From Areca catechu (lineage: Eukaryota > Streptophyta > Magnoliopsida > Arecales > Arecaceae), in assembly GCA_021397845.1 (NCBI GenBank), contig CM038048.1, positions 28,766,727 through 28,830,726 of the forward strand: a stretch of DNA of 64,000 nt, written 5' to 3'. Below, one piece after another: positions 10,729-21,776 of the stretch. A model generated the notes under the pieces. That model was not told the DNA's origin, did no database searches, and saw nothing but the letters and a program-made list of their open reading frames with translations. Numbering within the stretch: position 1 is the stretch's first letter; the number at the start of each line of letters is the position of its first letter. The position numbers were made by a program, and so were the translations under genes.

Positions 10729-12241
10729 TGAAAGAATTGTGCCCTAAAAGGCCAATCTTTGTACGGGCATTTCTATAATCTTCCAACTCATGTATGATAT
10801 TATTTATTAATAAATGGCAATAGTTGATTCATCATATTACAGCATCTTATCAAGATTATGATGAACCCCATAGGTTAAGGCAATGGAATTAGGGTTATGA
10901 TGGAGATCATAATGATGAGACCTAAATTACTATAAATCATAATCTAAAATATTTCTAGTCGTTGAATCATCAATTCAGGGATCGATGTTTTCGGAATGAC
11001 TAGCACATCCTATGTATGCTCGATGGAGAGGGTGGTTGGTTTCATAGCCACTTGTGTAGGGACACTAATATAAGGATGTGGGTGATCATTAGGATTTGAG
11101 TTCACTAAACTGATATATCTTGAGAACATCTTATAGAGGTCTTACTACTTATCAAAAGATGGTTCTCGTAGTGGGAGTTGTGCAAGTGATCCCTAGGCCT
11201 GAGATCACCATGGTTCCTTATGCACATAAAGCCATATTTTGGTTCTTACTCATTCATGACAAAGAGTCATGTATGGGGTGTTCTTGGATGTGGTGGATTG
11301 TGCATGAAGGATGTGAGTGGATCAATAAGGAATCGATCACTCCTAGTAAGAGGAGGACTTATCCCATGTAATCTCTTTGATTATTGACTCAAGAAGTCTT
11401 TGATCAAAGCAAGATGAGATTAGATAGGGTTTCTAATATTTAATCAATCAAGTCTTTATTATCAAATTGAGATTCAAAAGGATTAAGTACTAGGGTTTGA
11501 TAATTCTCCATACCCATCACTTATTCGAGATAAAGGGAGATCGAAGGATTGAATTGCATGGTAACTTTCTATTGAAAGGTATTTTATTAATTTTAACCAA
11601 ATTCTCATCTTCCGGGTAGGCATGACATGTTGCTAGATGTCAATCATGTCTTGTAGGTTTTCATAAATCAAATTGAATGGATTCAAGAGTCAATTTGGAA
11701 ATTGGTTCGAATTGGTTAACTTGGGTCCGCTCGATTTGACCTAATTAGGTCAATTGATTTTGATTGGAATGAAATAACTTGGACCTAGACCTACTGCTAG
11801 CTAGATGTAGAACCCAAAGTGTCACCACACTAGGGAATTGTCCAAGGAAGTTAATTGGATTTTAATTAGGGTCATAGGATCCTAATTGGCTAGCTAATTA
11901 ACATACTAGCATATGTTGGCTAGCCCAACTCCTAACCTAATTAGATTGAGTCAGTTTGCTTGCTATTTGTGCTAACTAATTTAAGTAGAACTTAGATTGG
12001 GTTGAGTTCTAATTGGGGCAGCCATAATCAATATTTACTAGAATTATTTGTCCTTTGTCATTGATTTATGGAAGAGCCCAACTTGGATTGGACTCTTGGC
12101 ACCATGCTTGGCAAGCACCAAGATTAAGGCATGCAGAAGAACCCAAAGTCCTACTACCACTTAATCACAAATTCTAGATAAACTCAAGGTCCCTTTTCCT
12201 TATCTCCACATCCAATTGGATGGGTTTTGATCGATCAAAAG
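10729..12241 (+). repeat. Co-A 5' LTR, left part
   Basis: Starts TGAAAGAATTGTGCCCTAAAAGGCC, parallel to the Co-B LTR starts at 44980 and 52607, and keeps the same landmarks in order ('gatgaaccccatagg', 'agcacatcctatgtatgct', 'cttccgggtaggcatgacatgttgctagatgtc', 'catactagcatatgt'). It is interrupted at 12242 by Sire-1 and resumes at 23254. Divergence from Co-B is substantial, so it is an older or separate subfamily. Confidence 0.85.
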
Positions 12242-13708
12242 TGTTGCCCAGAAATGGAGCCCAAGAGGGGGGGTGAATTGGGTCTTTTAAAAATTTAACA
12301 CAATAAAATGAAGGTCTAGTGGTGCTTGTGAGCAATAATAAATTAGATGCAAGATGATAGCAATTAATTAAGAAATACGAGAGGAAAAGAGCAATCACAC
12401 ACAAACACAAAGTTTATAGTGGTTCGGTGCAAACCTAGCACCTACATCCACTCCCCAAGCCACCATTGGGAATTCCACTATAATCTACACCAGATTACAG
12501 TTGACTTGTTTTTCACAAGGCTCACAAGTTAAAACCTAAGTTGGTTTTGTCACCTAGGCTCACCAACAAACCTAAATACTTGTTTTGTCTTCGGGCTCAC
12601 AAGTTAACCCTAGTTGGTTTTAACACTTTGGCTCACCAACAAACCACAATAACCTTCTTTCAAGACATCCTTGAAAGCAAGGTCAAAGCATAATTAAAAC
12701 AGATATAAAATTTAAAAATTACAACAAACTCTCTTCAAGAGTAGATTGGAATCTTTGAAGCCCAAAGGATGCTTTGACTTCACTCTTCTTCAAGTTGCCT
12801 CTTTTTGGAATGTAGTAAGGTTGAGCTAGTAGGCTTTTCAGTGGAATCAAGCTAGAAGAGGCTTTTGATTTGAAGTTTGGAGAGAATATTGGCTTTATGG
12901 CTTTTGAGTGGACTTGAATGCTCTTGAATAGACTTCTCTCTTGCTTTCTCTTCTTTTTCTTCACTTCTCATCTTTTAAAATGAGGTTAGTGGAGATTAAA
13001 TACACCAAAAACCTTCTAAAAATGGTTTGTGACTGTTGGAGCATTGGAAATAGCCGTTTGGAGCTTGAAAACTAATTTCTGCAAGCCAGAAAAATAGATC
13101 CGTTAAAGCTGTCAGGCTACAAGTGTCGACACTTGGCTGTCAGGTGTCGACACTTGGCTGTCAGGTGTCGACACTTGATTTCTGAGAGTCGACACTTGAA
13201 ACTTGATTTCTTGGAGTCGACACTTGAACATTCAAGTGTCGACACTTGATGCACAGGTGTCGACACTTGACATAAAAATCCTTGAAACAACAAAGTTCTG
13301 TATTTTCAAAAATCTCAGGCCTTGAGTCGACACTTGAAACCTAAGTGTCGACACTTGGTGTGCCAAGGATTTTTGTCCGTGCCAAATGCTGAAGTGTCGA
13401 TACTTGACTGTCCAGGTGTCGACACTTGAGACTGAAAACATCCAGATTCAAGGGTAAATGCCTCGAAAACAAAAATAAAATTCATGAATATATTAACACA
13501 TAATAGTTAAACAATTATAAGCCCTTTTTCAATGAAGTGGATGCCCGGATATGTGAAAATTGCTCCGTGCTATTGCGTGCCATACACCATAAGTTTTTGG
13601 AATTTTGAGATGCTTTCTTCCTAAAAACTTACAACTTGAAATCATTGTTAGAATACAATATGCACTCAATGTTTTGTTATTCATCAAAATCACTGGGTGG
13701 AGCCAACA
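12242..13708 (-). repeat. Sire-1 3' LTR
   Basis: In element sense it starts TGTTGGCTCCACCCAGTG and ends ...CTGGGCAACA. Partner is 21777-23248. It holds the palindrome array 13120-13429. The 81-aa ORF at 12719-12964 recurs in the other LTR only through duplication. Confidence 0.92.
13120..13429. repeat. Palindrome array (CAAGTGTCGACACTTG) in Sire-1 3' LTR
   Basis: Eleven copies of a GTCGA(C/T)ACTTG core in 310 bp. The fullest form is the 16-bp perfect palindrome CAAGTGTCGACACTTG (13120-13135 and one more copy). Others keep a 10- to 14-bp palindromic core or only one arm (GAGTCGACACTTG). Spacers vary from 7 to 60 bp. The array is shared by both LTRs but with different copy number. Confidence 0.95.
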
Positions 13709-14040
13709 ATCTCCTCCTTTTTGATGATGACAAAACCTTGAGAAAAAGAGACAATATAGTTCAAACTTTAACCATTTAATTTATAAATATGAATTTTAGC
13801 CACAATAGAGGCAACAACTTTATAGATAGGAGGAAACAATCTCCCCCTTAATTAGATACTTCTTATTAAGGTAAACTTCAAAGATTCTTGCAAGGTGAAA
13901 TCAATATAATTAATAAAATACACCTTTTTCTCAATAAAATCAAAATCAATACTTGTTCTCCATAAAATCAAAATCATTACTTGTTCTCCCCCTTTTTGTC
14001 AATCATAAGAAAAGGGAATAACCTCCCCCTCACAATTAGC
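13709..14040 (-). promoter_or_regulatory. Sire-1 multiple polypurine tracts
   Basis: On the minus strand, four purine runs precede the 3' LTR: AAAAAGGAGGAGAT abutting the LTR (13709-13725), AAGGGGGAGATT near 13840, AAAAAGGGGGAGAAC near 13985 and GAGGGGGAGGTT near 14022. The first is positioned to prime plus-strand synthesis. Extra upstream copies are a known Sirevirus feature. The LTR-adjacent text TCATCATCAAAAAGG also fits that lineage. Confidence 0.7.
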
Positions 14041-14098
14041 ATGGATACAAAAAGAGAGTAGAGAAACAAATATCAGAGCTGAAATTATGCTAATATCA

Positions 14099-14175
14099 AA
14101 GAGTATCAGAGTTAAAATATACCATTATAAAGAGTATCAGAGTTAAAATATACCATTATAAAGAGTATCAGAGCC
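14099..14175. repeat. 31-bp tandem repeat, 2.5 copies
   Basis: 'gagtatcagag' recurs at 14101, 14132 and 14163, with 'ttaaaatataccattataaa' between. It is in the untranslated tract between the env-like ORF and the 3' LTR. Confidence 0.85.
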
Positions 14176-14346
14176 AAAGAATAATAAACTGAAGCACAAA
14201 ATTTTCAAGATAACAGAGTACTGAACAAAAACACATATAAATATGAGATAAATTTTCAGTACAAAAGAGCTGAAACATACATATATCAATAGAGTCAATT
14301 AAGTATCAAACATACAAAATAAGATCTGAAACAGACATCTGTGAGG

Positions 14347-14703
14347 CTAATCCTCATCAGATGGAACATCAAGACTGAAAGGAGCACTAATCCTAGATCT
14401 GGTGGCTAATGCCCTAGGAGGTGCTAAAGCTCTAAGACTCTTGGTACGGCCGACAGGACCAAAAGCAGGTACAACCCTAGAAGATCTAGTAGAAGGAGGT
14501 GAAAGATGATCAGCTGGCACAATAGGATCCAGTGCGAAGTCAACCAGTGCAGTAGAAGGAGCAGGTGTAGTAGGAGGATCTCGACTGACCACCTCATAAG
14601 CATCGGCTCTGCCTACACTGTCGCTGTCAGTGCCCACTACCTCAGTGGCTCGGTCAACATCCTGATCACCGCCATCAGCAAAATCAGCATGGTCGCTCTG
14701 GTG

Positions 14704-14745
<42 letters not shown>

Positions 14746-15945
14746 GTCGTCGTCAGATCGAGCAAGTGCAGGTGCTGCAGGAGGTATATATGATCTGAGC
14801 AGACTCTCAATGCGGGTAAATCCCTCCTCCATGGATCTGCGAATCTCAGCATGCTCCGAGGTAGTCTGTACTCGTAGAAGCTCGACCTCGCTACACAGCT
14901 GAGTCTCCTCACCTCTGATCTATGAGAACTGTGCTCTGGCATGCTCCTCAAAAGATAATCCGGTAGATGGTGGTGGAGGAGCTGAAGCATCAGGAGACGG
15001 GTGCTCTGCCTGTGTCGATGGTACATCTACTGGAGGAAGAACTGCTGGCTCAGATGGTCCAGCCTCAGCCTCTCGAATCTCATCCTCCTCATCTGGCTCC
15101 TGGCCAGACTCTCTCCGAACCCATCGACCTCCAACCATCCTGAATCCCATCCGGTGCAGTGACCTCTCATCATATACATCCATGTGTAGTATCTCTTTGG
15201 GGATCTCCCCCTCCAATGATACTCCACAAGCTCTGAAAAGACGGGTCAGTGCCATGCCGTATGGCAAACAATGTCGGCATTAAGTGGCAGCATCATGCAT
15301 CTGTGATAGCATCAAGGCGGGTATATCAATCTGTCTCCTCTCGATCAGGCTGGTCATCAACATCAGCTCTCTCTCGGTGATGAAATCGAATCTACCAGTC
15401 TTCGGTAGAAGGATCCGTGCAGTAATATGGTGCAGCAGTCGCATCTCTAAAGATAACTGGTTCGCGGTAACCATTGAGATACCGCAAACATCCTCTCGCT
15501 CAAGGATGCATCTGAAAGCCGCCTCTCTATCATCAACAGAAAATGCATAAACTCCTCTCCGGGGTATCTCCCATACTCGGCTCAGCAGCTCATCAGTCAA
15601 AGAAATCTGTATACCCCTGACGGACGTCGTCCATAAAAGTCATCGACAGTCCAGTGCACCGTAGAACTCCCTCACTAGGTGAGGATAGTATCTCTCCTGC
15701 ATGGTGCAAAAGGGTACTAGTCCTGCATCTGTGAGTATCTCCCTAATGCCAAAGTGGTGCCTGTCGAAACACTGTAGATCAACTCTCCTCCCTGAAGCTA
15801 CAGACTTCCCTGCCATTTTCTCTACAGGGAGGGAGCTCGGAGTGACTGAACTGCTCGGCTGTGCAGGATCAAATCTGGCCTTCGACCTCCTCTCAGTACC
15901 CTGACTGGGCCTCGCCCTAACTGCAAGTCTCTTCCTAGGACCCAT
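14347..15945 (-). pseudogene. Sire-1 env-like third ORF
   Basis: A single minus-strand frame of about 533 codons from MGPRKRLAVRARPSQ (ATG at 15945), interrupted by three in-frame stops (near 15640, 15280 and 14920). Segments: basic Ser/Pro-rich N-terminus; a central globular region (CFDRHHFGIREILTDAGL, YAFSVDDREAAF, a CRHCLPYGMALTRLF block); then an acidic, Pro/Ser-rich tail with a run of 14 Asp and repeated Arg/Pro motifs. Position between pol and the 3' LTR and the 'LPYGM.LTR.F' block are what I know from Sirevirus env-like genes. No signal peptide or clear transmembrane helix is visible, so an envelope role is not supported by this copy. Confidence 0.75.
14713..14745. repeat. (ATC)n microsatellite
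   Basis: About 11 perfect ATC units, extended by imperfect GTC units. On the minus strand it encodes the poly-Asp run of the env-like ORF. Confidence 0.95.
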
Positions 15946-16687
15946 TACAGCCAACTGACCAGGAAGAATGAAGAAGGGTTTAGAACAAAGGACTGGCCAT
16001 AGGTAGAGATTAGAGTTCAGATAGGTTTTGAAAACCAGAATCAATAAATTTTAAACAAATGACAAAATTTTTAAGCAAAATTTGAAGAAAAAAAATTTTT
16101 TTGGTAGAGCACATTTGAATCTTTGAAAAAAAATTTTTTTTTTTTTTTGTAAGGTCTAAAAATCAAAAACCATGGGATTTGGGTTTTAATCACTTAGGGT
16201 TTTAGCAAATAAGCAAAAATGTTACAAATATATCACGAAAAACCTTTCTAAGTCATCAATAAATGGATTTAGTATGTTTAAATTAGATGAAAACCCAATT
16301 TATTTTGCCTAGAATTGATGAAATAGTGATTTTTGCGAAAAAGGGTTGAAAAACACCCAAAAGATGAGGGAAATCCGAGAAAAATAAATCTAAAACATTA
16401 TTCCCTCAAACAGAGTTTTAGAAATTTTCTAAAACACGCAAAAATTCGGTTAGATTCAAGAAAAATATTCGAAAAACCTAAAACACGATCGTTTGGTTCA
16501 AAAACAACAAAATCAAAAACATAGAAAAATAAAAACGAAATTAGAAAGGGAGAAATACCTGATTTGTGAAGGATTGAGGAGTGAAAGGACGGATTTGGAC
16601 AGGGGGGACCACTGTTCCAAGAAATCACGGGAGAAGAAAATTTCAAAAAACCCTTGTTCGGTCCATTTAAAAATAGTATCAGATTCG

Positions 16688-16770
16688 CAAGTGTCGACAC
16701 TTTGGATTTGTCAAGTGTCGACACTTGGTCAGGTGTCAACACTTGACACTTTCCAAGTGTTGACACTTGG
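16688..16770. repeat. Internal palindromes of Sire-1
   Basis: Four copies of the LTR palindrome family outside the LTR: CAAGTGTCGACACTT (16688), CAAGTGTCGACACTTG (second copy), GGTGTCAACACTTG and CAAGTGTTGACACTTG. The last two carry CG-to-CA and CG-to-TG changes. They lie between the pol stop (16884) and the env-like ORF start (15945). Confidence 0.9.
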
Positions 16771-16883
16771 CCAAAAATTCGAGAAAACCCAGAAAAAATA
16801 GGAAAAATTTCTACAAAGTTTTGGGGTTTTAATCAATAGGTTTTAAGCTTTAGGCATTAGGTAAAAATGATACTAAGAGAGTT

Positions 16884-18420
16884 CTAAGAGAATGGATCAA
16901 CGACACCTAACTCTCTTCTAATCAGACAGAACCTATCCTCACTCAAAGGCTTTGTAAACATATCAGCTAATTGATCATTAGTACAAACAAAATCAAGAAT
17001 TACATTAGAGTTTTGTACATGATCTCTTATGAAATGATGTCTTATTTCAATGTGTTTACTTCTTCAATGTTGCACAGGATTTTTAGATAGGTTGATTGCA
17101 CTAGTATTGTCACATCTTATGGGTGTCTTAGTTAGTTTAATGCCAAAATCTTCGAGTTGTTGTTTGATCCAGAGGATTTGAGCACAACAGCTCCCAGCTG
17201 CTATATATTCGACTTCCACCGTAGATAGATCAATTGAGTTCTATTTCTTGCTACTCCAGGAGATCAAATTTACTCCAAGAAACTGACAGGTTCCACTAGT
17301 AGTTTTACGATCAAGTTTACACCCAGCAAAATCAGCATCAGAATAAGCAATTAAATCAAATAAAGAATCTCTAGAGTACCATAAACCAATTTCAATTGAG
17401 ACAGATAGATATCTAAGTATGTGTTTAATAGCCAAAAGATGAGACTCTTTAGGATTGGACTGATATCTAGCACACATACAGACACTAAACATGATATCTG
17501 GCCTACTGGCAGTAAGATATAATAATGAACCAATCATGCCACGATATAATTTTTGGTCTATTGACTTACCTGATTCGTCCTTGTCAAGTCTACATGTAGA
17601 GCTCATAGGGGTACTTAATGGCTTAGTGTTCTCCATCCCAAACTTCTTGAGTATTTCTCTTGTGTATTTTGTTTGGTTGATGAAGATCCCCTCTTTGGTT
17701 TGCCTTATCTGGAGTCCGAGGAAGAAATTCAGTTCTCCCATCATGCTCATCTCGAACTCACCCTGTATTAGACTTGCAAAATCTTGACAAAGAGATTCAT
17801 TAGTAGCACCAAATATTATATCATTAACATAGATTTGTACTACTAAGAGATCATCATTCTTTTTCTTTAAAAATAATGTTTTATCTACATTACCTCTAGT
17901 AAAATCATTTTTCAGCAAAAAAGAACTTAAACGATCATACCAAGCTCTTGGAGCTTGTTTTAATCCATATAAAGCTTTATGAAGTTTATAAACATGATTT
18001 GGAAATTCAGAATTTTCAAAACCAGGGGGTTGTTCAACATAAACTTCTTCTTCAATTAATCCATTTAAAAAAACACTTTTAACATCCATCTGATATAGTT
18101 TAAAATTCATGAAACAAGAAAAAGCCAATAATAGCCTAATTGCCTCAAGTCTAGCCACAGGAGCAAATGTTTCATCAAAATCTATCCCTTCCTCCTGATT
18201 GTATCCTTTGGCAACTAGTCTAGCTTTATTTCTAATTAATATTCCATTTTCATCAAGTTTATTTCGAAAAACCCATTTTGTGCCAATAATTGATGTGTTT
18301 CAAGGCCTATCCACTAGTGTCCAAACATTGTTCCTTTTAAGTTGATTAAGTTCATCTTGCATAGCATTTATCCAATTACTATCACATTCAGCTTCCTCAA
18401 TAGTTTTAGGTTCAATTTGA
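16884..18420 (-). pseudogene. Sire-1 pol: reverse transcriptase and RNase H
   Basis: RT begins near 18400 (NNVWTLVDRP, stop, KWVFRNKL, ARLVAKGYNQEEGIDFDETFAPVARLEAIR) and is open from 18158 to 17241 (305 codons: QMDVKSVFLNGLIEEEVYVEQPPGF, LYGLKQAPRAWY). RNase H continues after a stop (SWSSKK, stop, STVEVEYIAA, RCDNTSAI, DMFTKPL) to TAG at 16884. The copia RT active site YVDD reads YVND here (GAT to AAT), which should abolish catalysis. Start of the region is approximate because integrase and RT are joined by a decayed linker. Confidence 0.9.
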
Positions 18421-19990
18421 GACACAAAAGCTAAGTAATCACAAATATTTCTAAGAGATGATCGAGTACTTACACCTTTAGATGGATCACCTATAATTAG
18501 TTCTTTTGGGTGTCCATGAGCATACCTCCATTCTTTTGGTAAAGGATCAACAGTTGATGTATCTTCATCACCTTGTGCTTGATCTCCGTCAGTGTTTTGA
18601 TCATCATTCTGTTCCTTGGTAAGTCCTTCATTGTTATTTATTTCTTCAGTTTTCTTGTTACCTGATTCATCAAAAAGTACATCTTCTTTTCTTGAAGATT
18701 TTTGGTTAGTTTCATCAAATACTACATGAATGGATTCTTCAACAACAAGTGTCCTTCTGTTGAAGACCCTGTATGCCTTACTAGATGTGGAGTAGCCTAG
18801 AAAGACTCCCTCATCTGATTTAGCATCAAATTTACTTAGATTATCTTTACCATTGTTTAAGATGAAACAACGGCATCCAAAAACATGAAAATAACGGATT
18901 AAAGGTTTTCTACCCTTTCAAAGCTCATAAGGGGTTTTCTTTAAAATCGGTCGAATTAAAACTTGATTTAAATATAGCATGCAGTATTTATGGCTTCCGC
19001 CCAAAAGTATCTAGGTAAATCATTTTCACAAAGCATGGTGCGTGCCATTTCTTCAAGAGTTCTATTTTTTCTTTCTACTACCCCATTTTGTTGAGGTGTC
19101 CTAGGTGCAGAAAAGTTATGATGGATTCCATTTTCAATACAGAATTTATTAAAATTGGCATTTTCAAATTCAGTTCCATGATCACTTCTTAAAGAAATTA
19201 CTGAAACACCTTTTTCATTTAAGACTCTTTTGTGAAATCTAATAAATTCAAAAATTGTTTCATCTTTATGTGCTAAAAATATGACCCAAGTAAAATGTGA
19301 GAAATCATCTACAATGACTAGACCATACTTCTTACCTCACAAACTAGATGTTCTAGTAGGCCCAAAGAGGTCCATATGAAGCAATTCCAAAGGTCTAGAT
19401 GTAGAGATTACTCCTTTAGGTTTGAAAGAAGATTTTGTTTGTTTTCAAAGTTGACATGCACTGCAAATCTTATCTTTTTCAAAATTGAGTTTAGGCAAAT
19501 CTTTTACTAAATTCTTTTTGCTGAGTTTTGAAATTAAATGCATGCTTGCATGTCCTAGTCCACGATGCCAAAGCCAACTAGTTTCATCAATCTTGGCTTC
19601 CATTGCCACTAGACATTGACCTTTCTGAATAGGGAGATCATCAAGATCAACCATATAAATATTGCCATGCCTGTGACCGATGAACTTAATGCCATTGTCA
19701 TCTAGACTAGAAACAATGCACAAAGAAGATTCAAAAATAACTTTAAAATTTTTGTCACAGAATTGACTAATGCTAAGCAAGTTATGTTTTAATCCATCAA
19801 CATATAAAACATTATCAATATAAGAGGTAGGGGTGATATGGATTTTACCAATACCGATAATTTTGCCCTTTCCATTATCACCAAAAGTTACATTGCCACC
19901 ATTTTGATATGTAATTGATGAGAACTACTCCACATCTCCTGTCATATGCCTTGAGCAACCGCTATCCAGATACCACATTCTTTTCTTGTT
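18421..19990 (-). pseudogene. Sire-1 pol: protease and integrase
   Basis: Protease active site YLDSGCSRHMTGD lies near 19975-19935, followed soon by an in-frame stop. The GAG-pre-integrase zinc region is at 19780-19445 (WLWHRGLGHASMHL....CSACQL). Integrase catalytic residues are visible: LHMDLFGPT, SLRSDHGTEF and PQQNGVVERKNRT (near 19100), so the D,D,E triad is present. Stops occur after CQL and in TSSL-stop-GKKYG. 18421-18900 is a decayed integrase C-terminal/linker region with several stops. Confidence 0.88.
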
Positions 19991-20113
19991 GGTTGCAAGG
20001 CATACCTGCAATAAAGATCAAGTGGAGACTTTAGGTACCCAAGCCATCTTGGGTCCTTTTTGGTTAGTGGCATTGGTTCCTTTTGGAACCCAAACTTTCT
20101 TAGTGTTTCTTAA

Positions 20114-21719
20114 TTATCTTTTGTTGCACATATAAGATTTATGTCCTTTAACACCACAAGTATAGCATGTAATTGATGAAGATGCAGGCACAAAGAAATT
20201 TTTAAAGAGTTTCTGTTTCTTATGAGTTCTGAATCCTAATCCAGCTTTGTCAAATACTGCTCTTTGGTTATTTAACAGTAAATTTAACTTTTCAGAAACT
20301 GTAAGTAAATTTTTCAATAAAAGGCTTTAGTTTATTGATTTCCTCTTTATATCTTTTGTTTTCCATTAAAGTTTCTTTGCTTTGTCTTGATAATTTTTCA
20401 TTTGAAAGTAAGTTACTTTTATTTTCAAATATATTCTTTTCTTTTTCAAGAGCCATAATCTTATCATTTAAAATTTTATTTTGTATTAGAAGGTATTCAT
20501 TTTCATTTGTAAGATTGTTGTTTGTTTTAGCTAGTTCCAGATTTTGCTTCTTTAAGTCTTTATGTTTTGACTTTAATTTTTGAAATTCTATGACTAGTTC
20601 ATCAAAAATTTCATGAAGCTCATCAAAAGATAATTCATTTTTTGTTTCAGAACATACCTCTTCTTGATCGGCCATCAGATAGAAATTTGCTACTTCCTGT
20701 TGTTCTTCCTCAGAGCTGGAGTCTTCACTTTCACTCCAGGTTTCCATCATGGCCTTCTTTCTTAGCTTTCTTCTGCTTTTCTTTAGTAAGGGGCAGTCTA
20801 CCTTGAAATGCCCGGGCTTCTTGCACTCAAAACATGTGGGCTGCTCCTCCTTCTTTTCTTTATCTTTTTCTTTACTCGGCTCACCTTTCAGAGGTTTCTT
20901 TTTGTAATTGAATTTATTTTTTCTCATAAACCTTTTGAATTTCCTTGCTAACATAGCTATTTCATCTTCTTCGTCATCCTCTTCAGAGTCTTCGCTTGAG
21001 TCTTCTCTGGTAGTAGATTTGAATGTGATTGTCTTTTTCTTTTTATCCACCTCTCCGTTCTTCTGTTTGAGGGATAGTTCATAAGTCATCAAGGAACACA
21101 ACAGTTGTTCCAACGGGAGAGTGTTGACATCTTTTGCTTCTTCAATTGCAGTGACCTTTGCATCCCATAAAGCTGGTAGAGACTTGAGAAGTTTATTCAC
21201 AAGTTCACCGTTAGAGAGTATTTTTCCTAAACTTCTCATGCCATTCACAATGTTTGTGAACCTAGTATACATCTTACTGATAGACTCAGTAGGTTCCATT
21301 TTAAACATCTCATATGTGTGAATTAGCATGTTAACCTTGGTGGTCTTCACTTGGTGTGTACCCTCATGGATAACCTCAAGTGTATCCCAAATCTCCTTTA
21401 CGGAGAGACAGTTTGATATTCTATTGAACTCACTAGGATCAAGAGAGCAAAATAAAAGGTTCATTGCTGTAGCATTGAGCTCAATTTGCTTAATGTCATT
21501 CTCATCCCAATCATCTTCCATTTTTGGAGTGAGAATGCCATTAATCATCATTGTAGGCTGATGAGAACCTTTTACTATTGTTCTCCACAAATTATAATCA
21601 AGAGCTTGTATAAATATGCGCATGCGTATCTTCCAGTATGTGTAATTTGTGCTATTAAAAAGTGGGGGTCGGTTTGAAGCTTGACCTTCAACAATACCCA
21701 TGCCTATTGGGGCTGCCAT
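20114..21719 (-). pseudogene. Sire-1 gag
   Basis: ATG at 21719. 475 codons open to 20292, then a frameshift into 20317-20114. N-terminal copia gag domain (NYTYWKIRMRIFIQALDYNLW, VNMLIHTYEMFKM, YTRFTNIVNGMRSLG), a basic/acidic middle, zinc knuckle CFECKKPGHFKVDC, then a long Lys/Glu/Asn coiled coil (ELHEIFDELVIEFQKLKSKHKDLKKQN...). A second knuckle CYTCGVKGHKSYMC sits after the frameshift. The coiled-coil extension and length fit Sirevirus gag. It forms the virus-like particle. Confidence 0.9.
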
Positions 21720-21760
21720 GATCTTTTACTCAAGATCCTTGGACCTACAAGAGAGTACCG

Positions 21761-21774
21761 GTGCTCTGATACCA
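21761..21774 (-). promoter_or_regulatory. Sire-1 primer-binding site (tRNA-iMet type)
   Basis: Minus strand TGGTATCAGAGCAC lies 2 nt inside the 5' LTR end. Confidence 0.9.
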
Positions 21775-21776
21775 CT

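Noticed and set aside
12719..12964. 81-codon basic ORF repeated at 22254-22499
   Set aside because: It lies in both Sire-1 LTRs, with no start context or known domain. Conservation follows from LTR identity.
13120..13429. CRISPR-like array of short repeats with spacers
   Set aside because: Repeat unit is only 11-16 bp, spacers are irregular, the copies sit in both LTRs of a plant retrotransposon, and there are no cas genes.
14101..14175. GTATCAGAG repeats as extra primer-binding sites
   Set aside because: They are on the strand opposite to the Sire-1 primer site and at the wrong end of the element. Treated only as a tandem repeat.
14637..15026. 129-codon minus ORF with a run of Met, and the opposite-strand Ile run at 14506-14793
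   Set aside because: Out-of-frame shadows of the (GAT)n tract in the env-like ORF.
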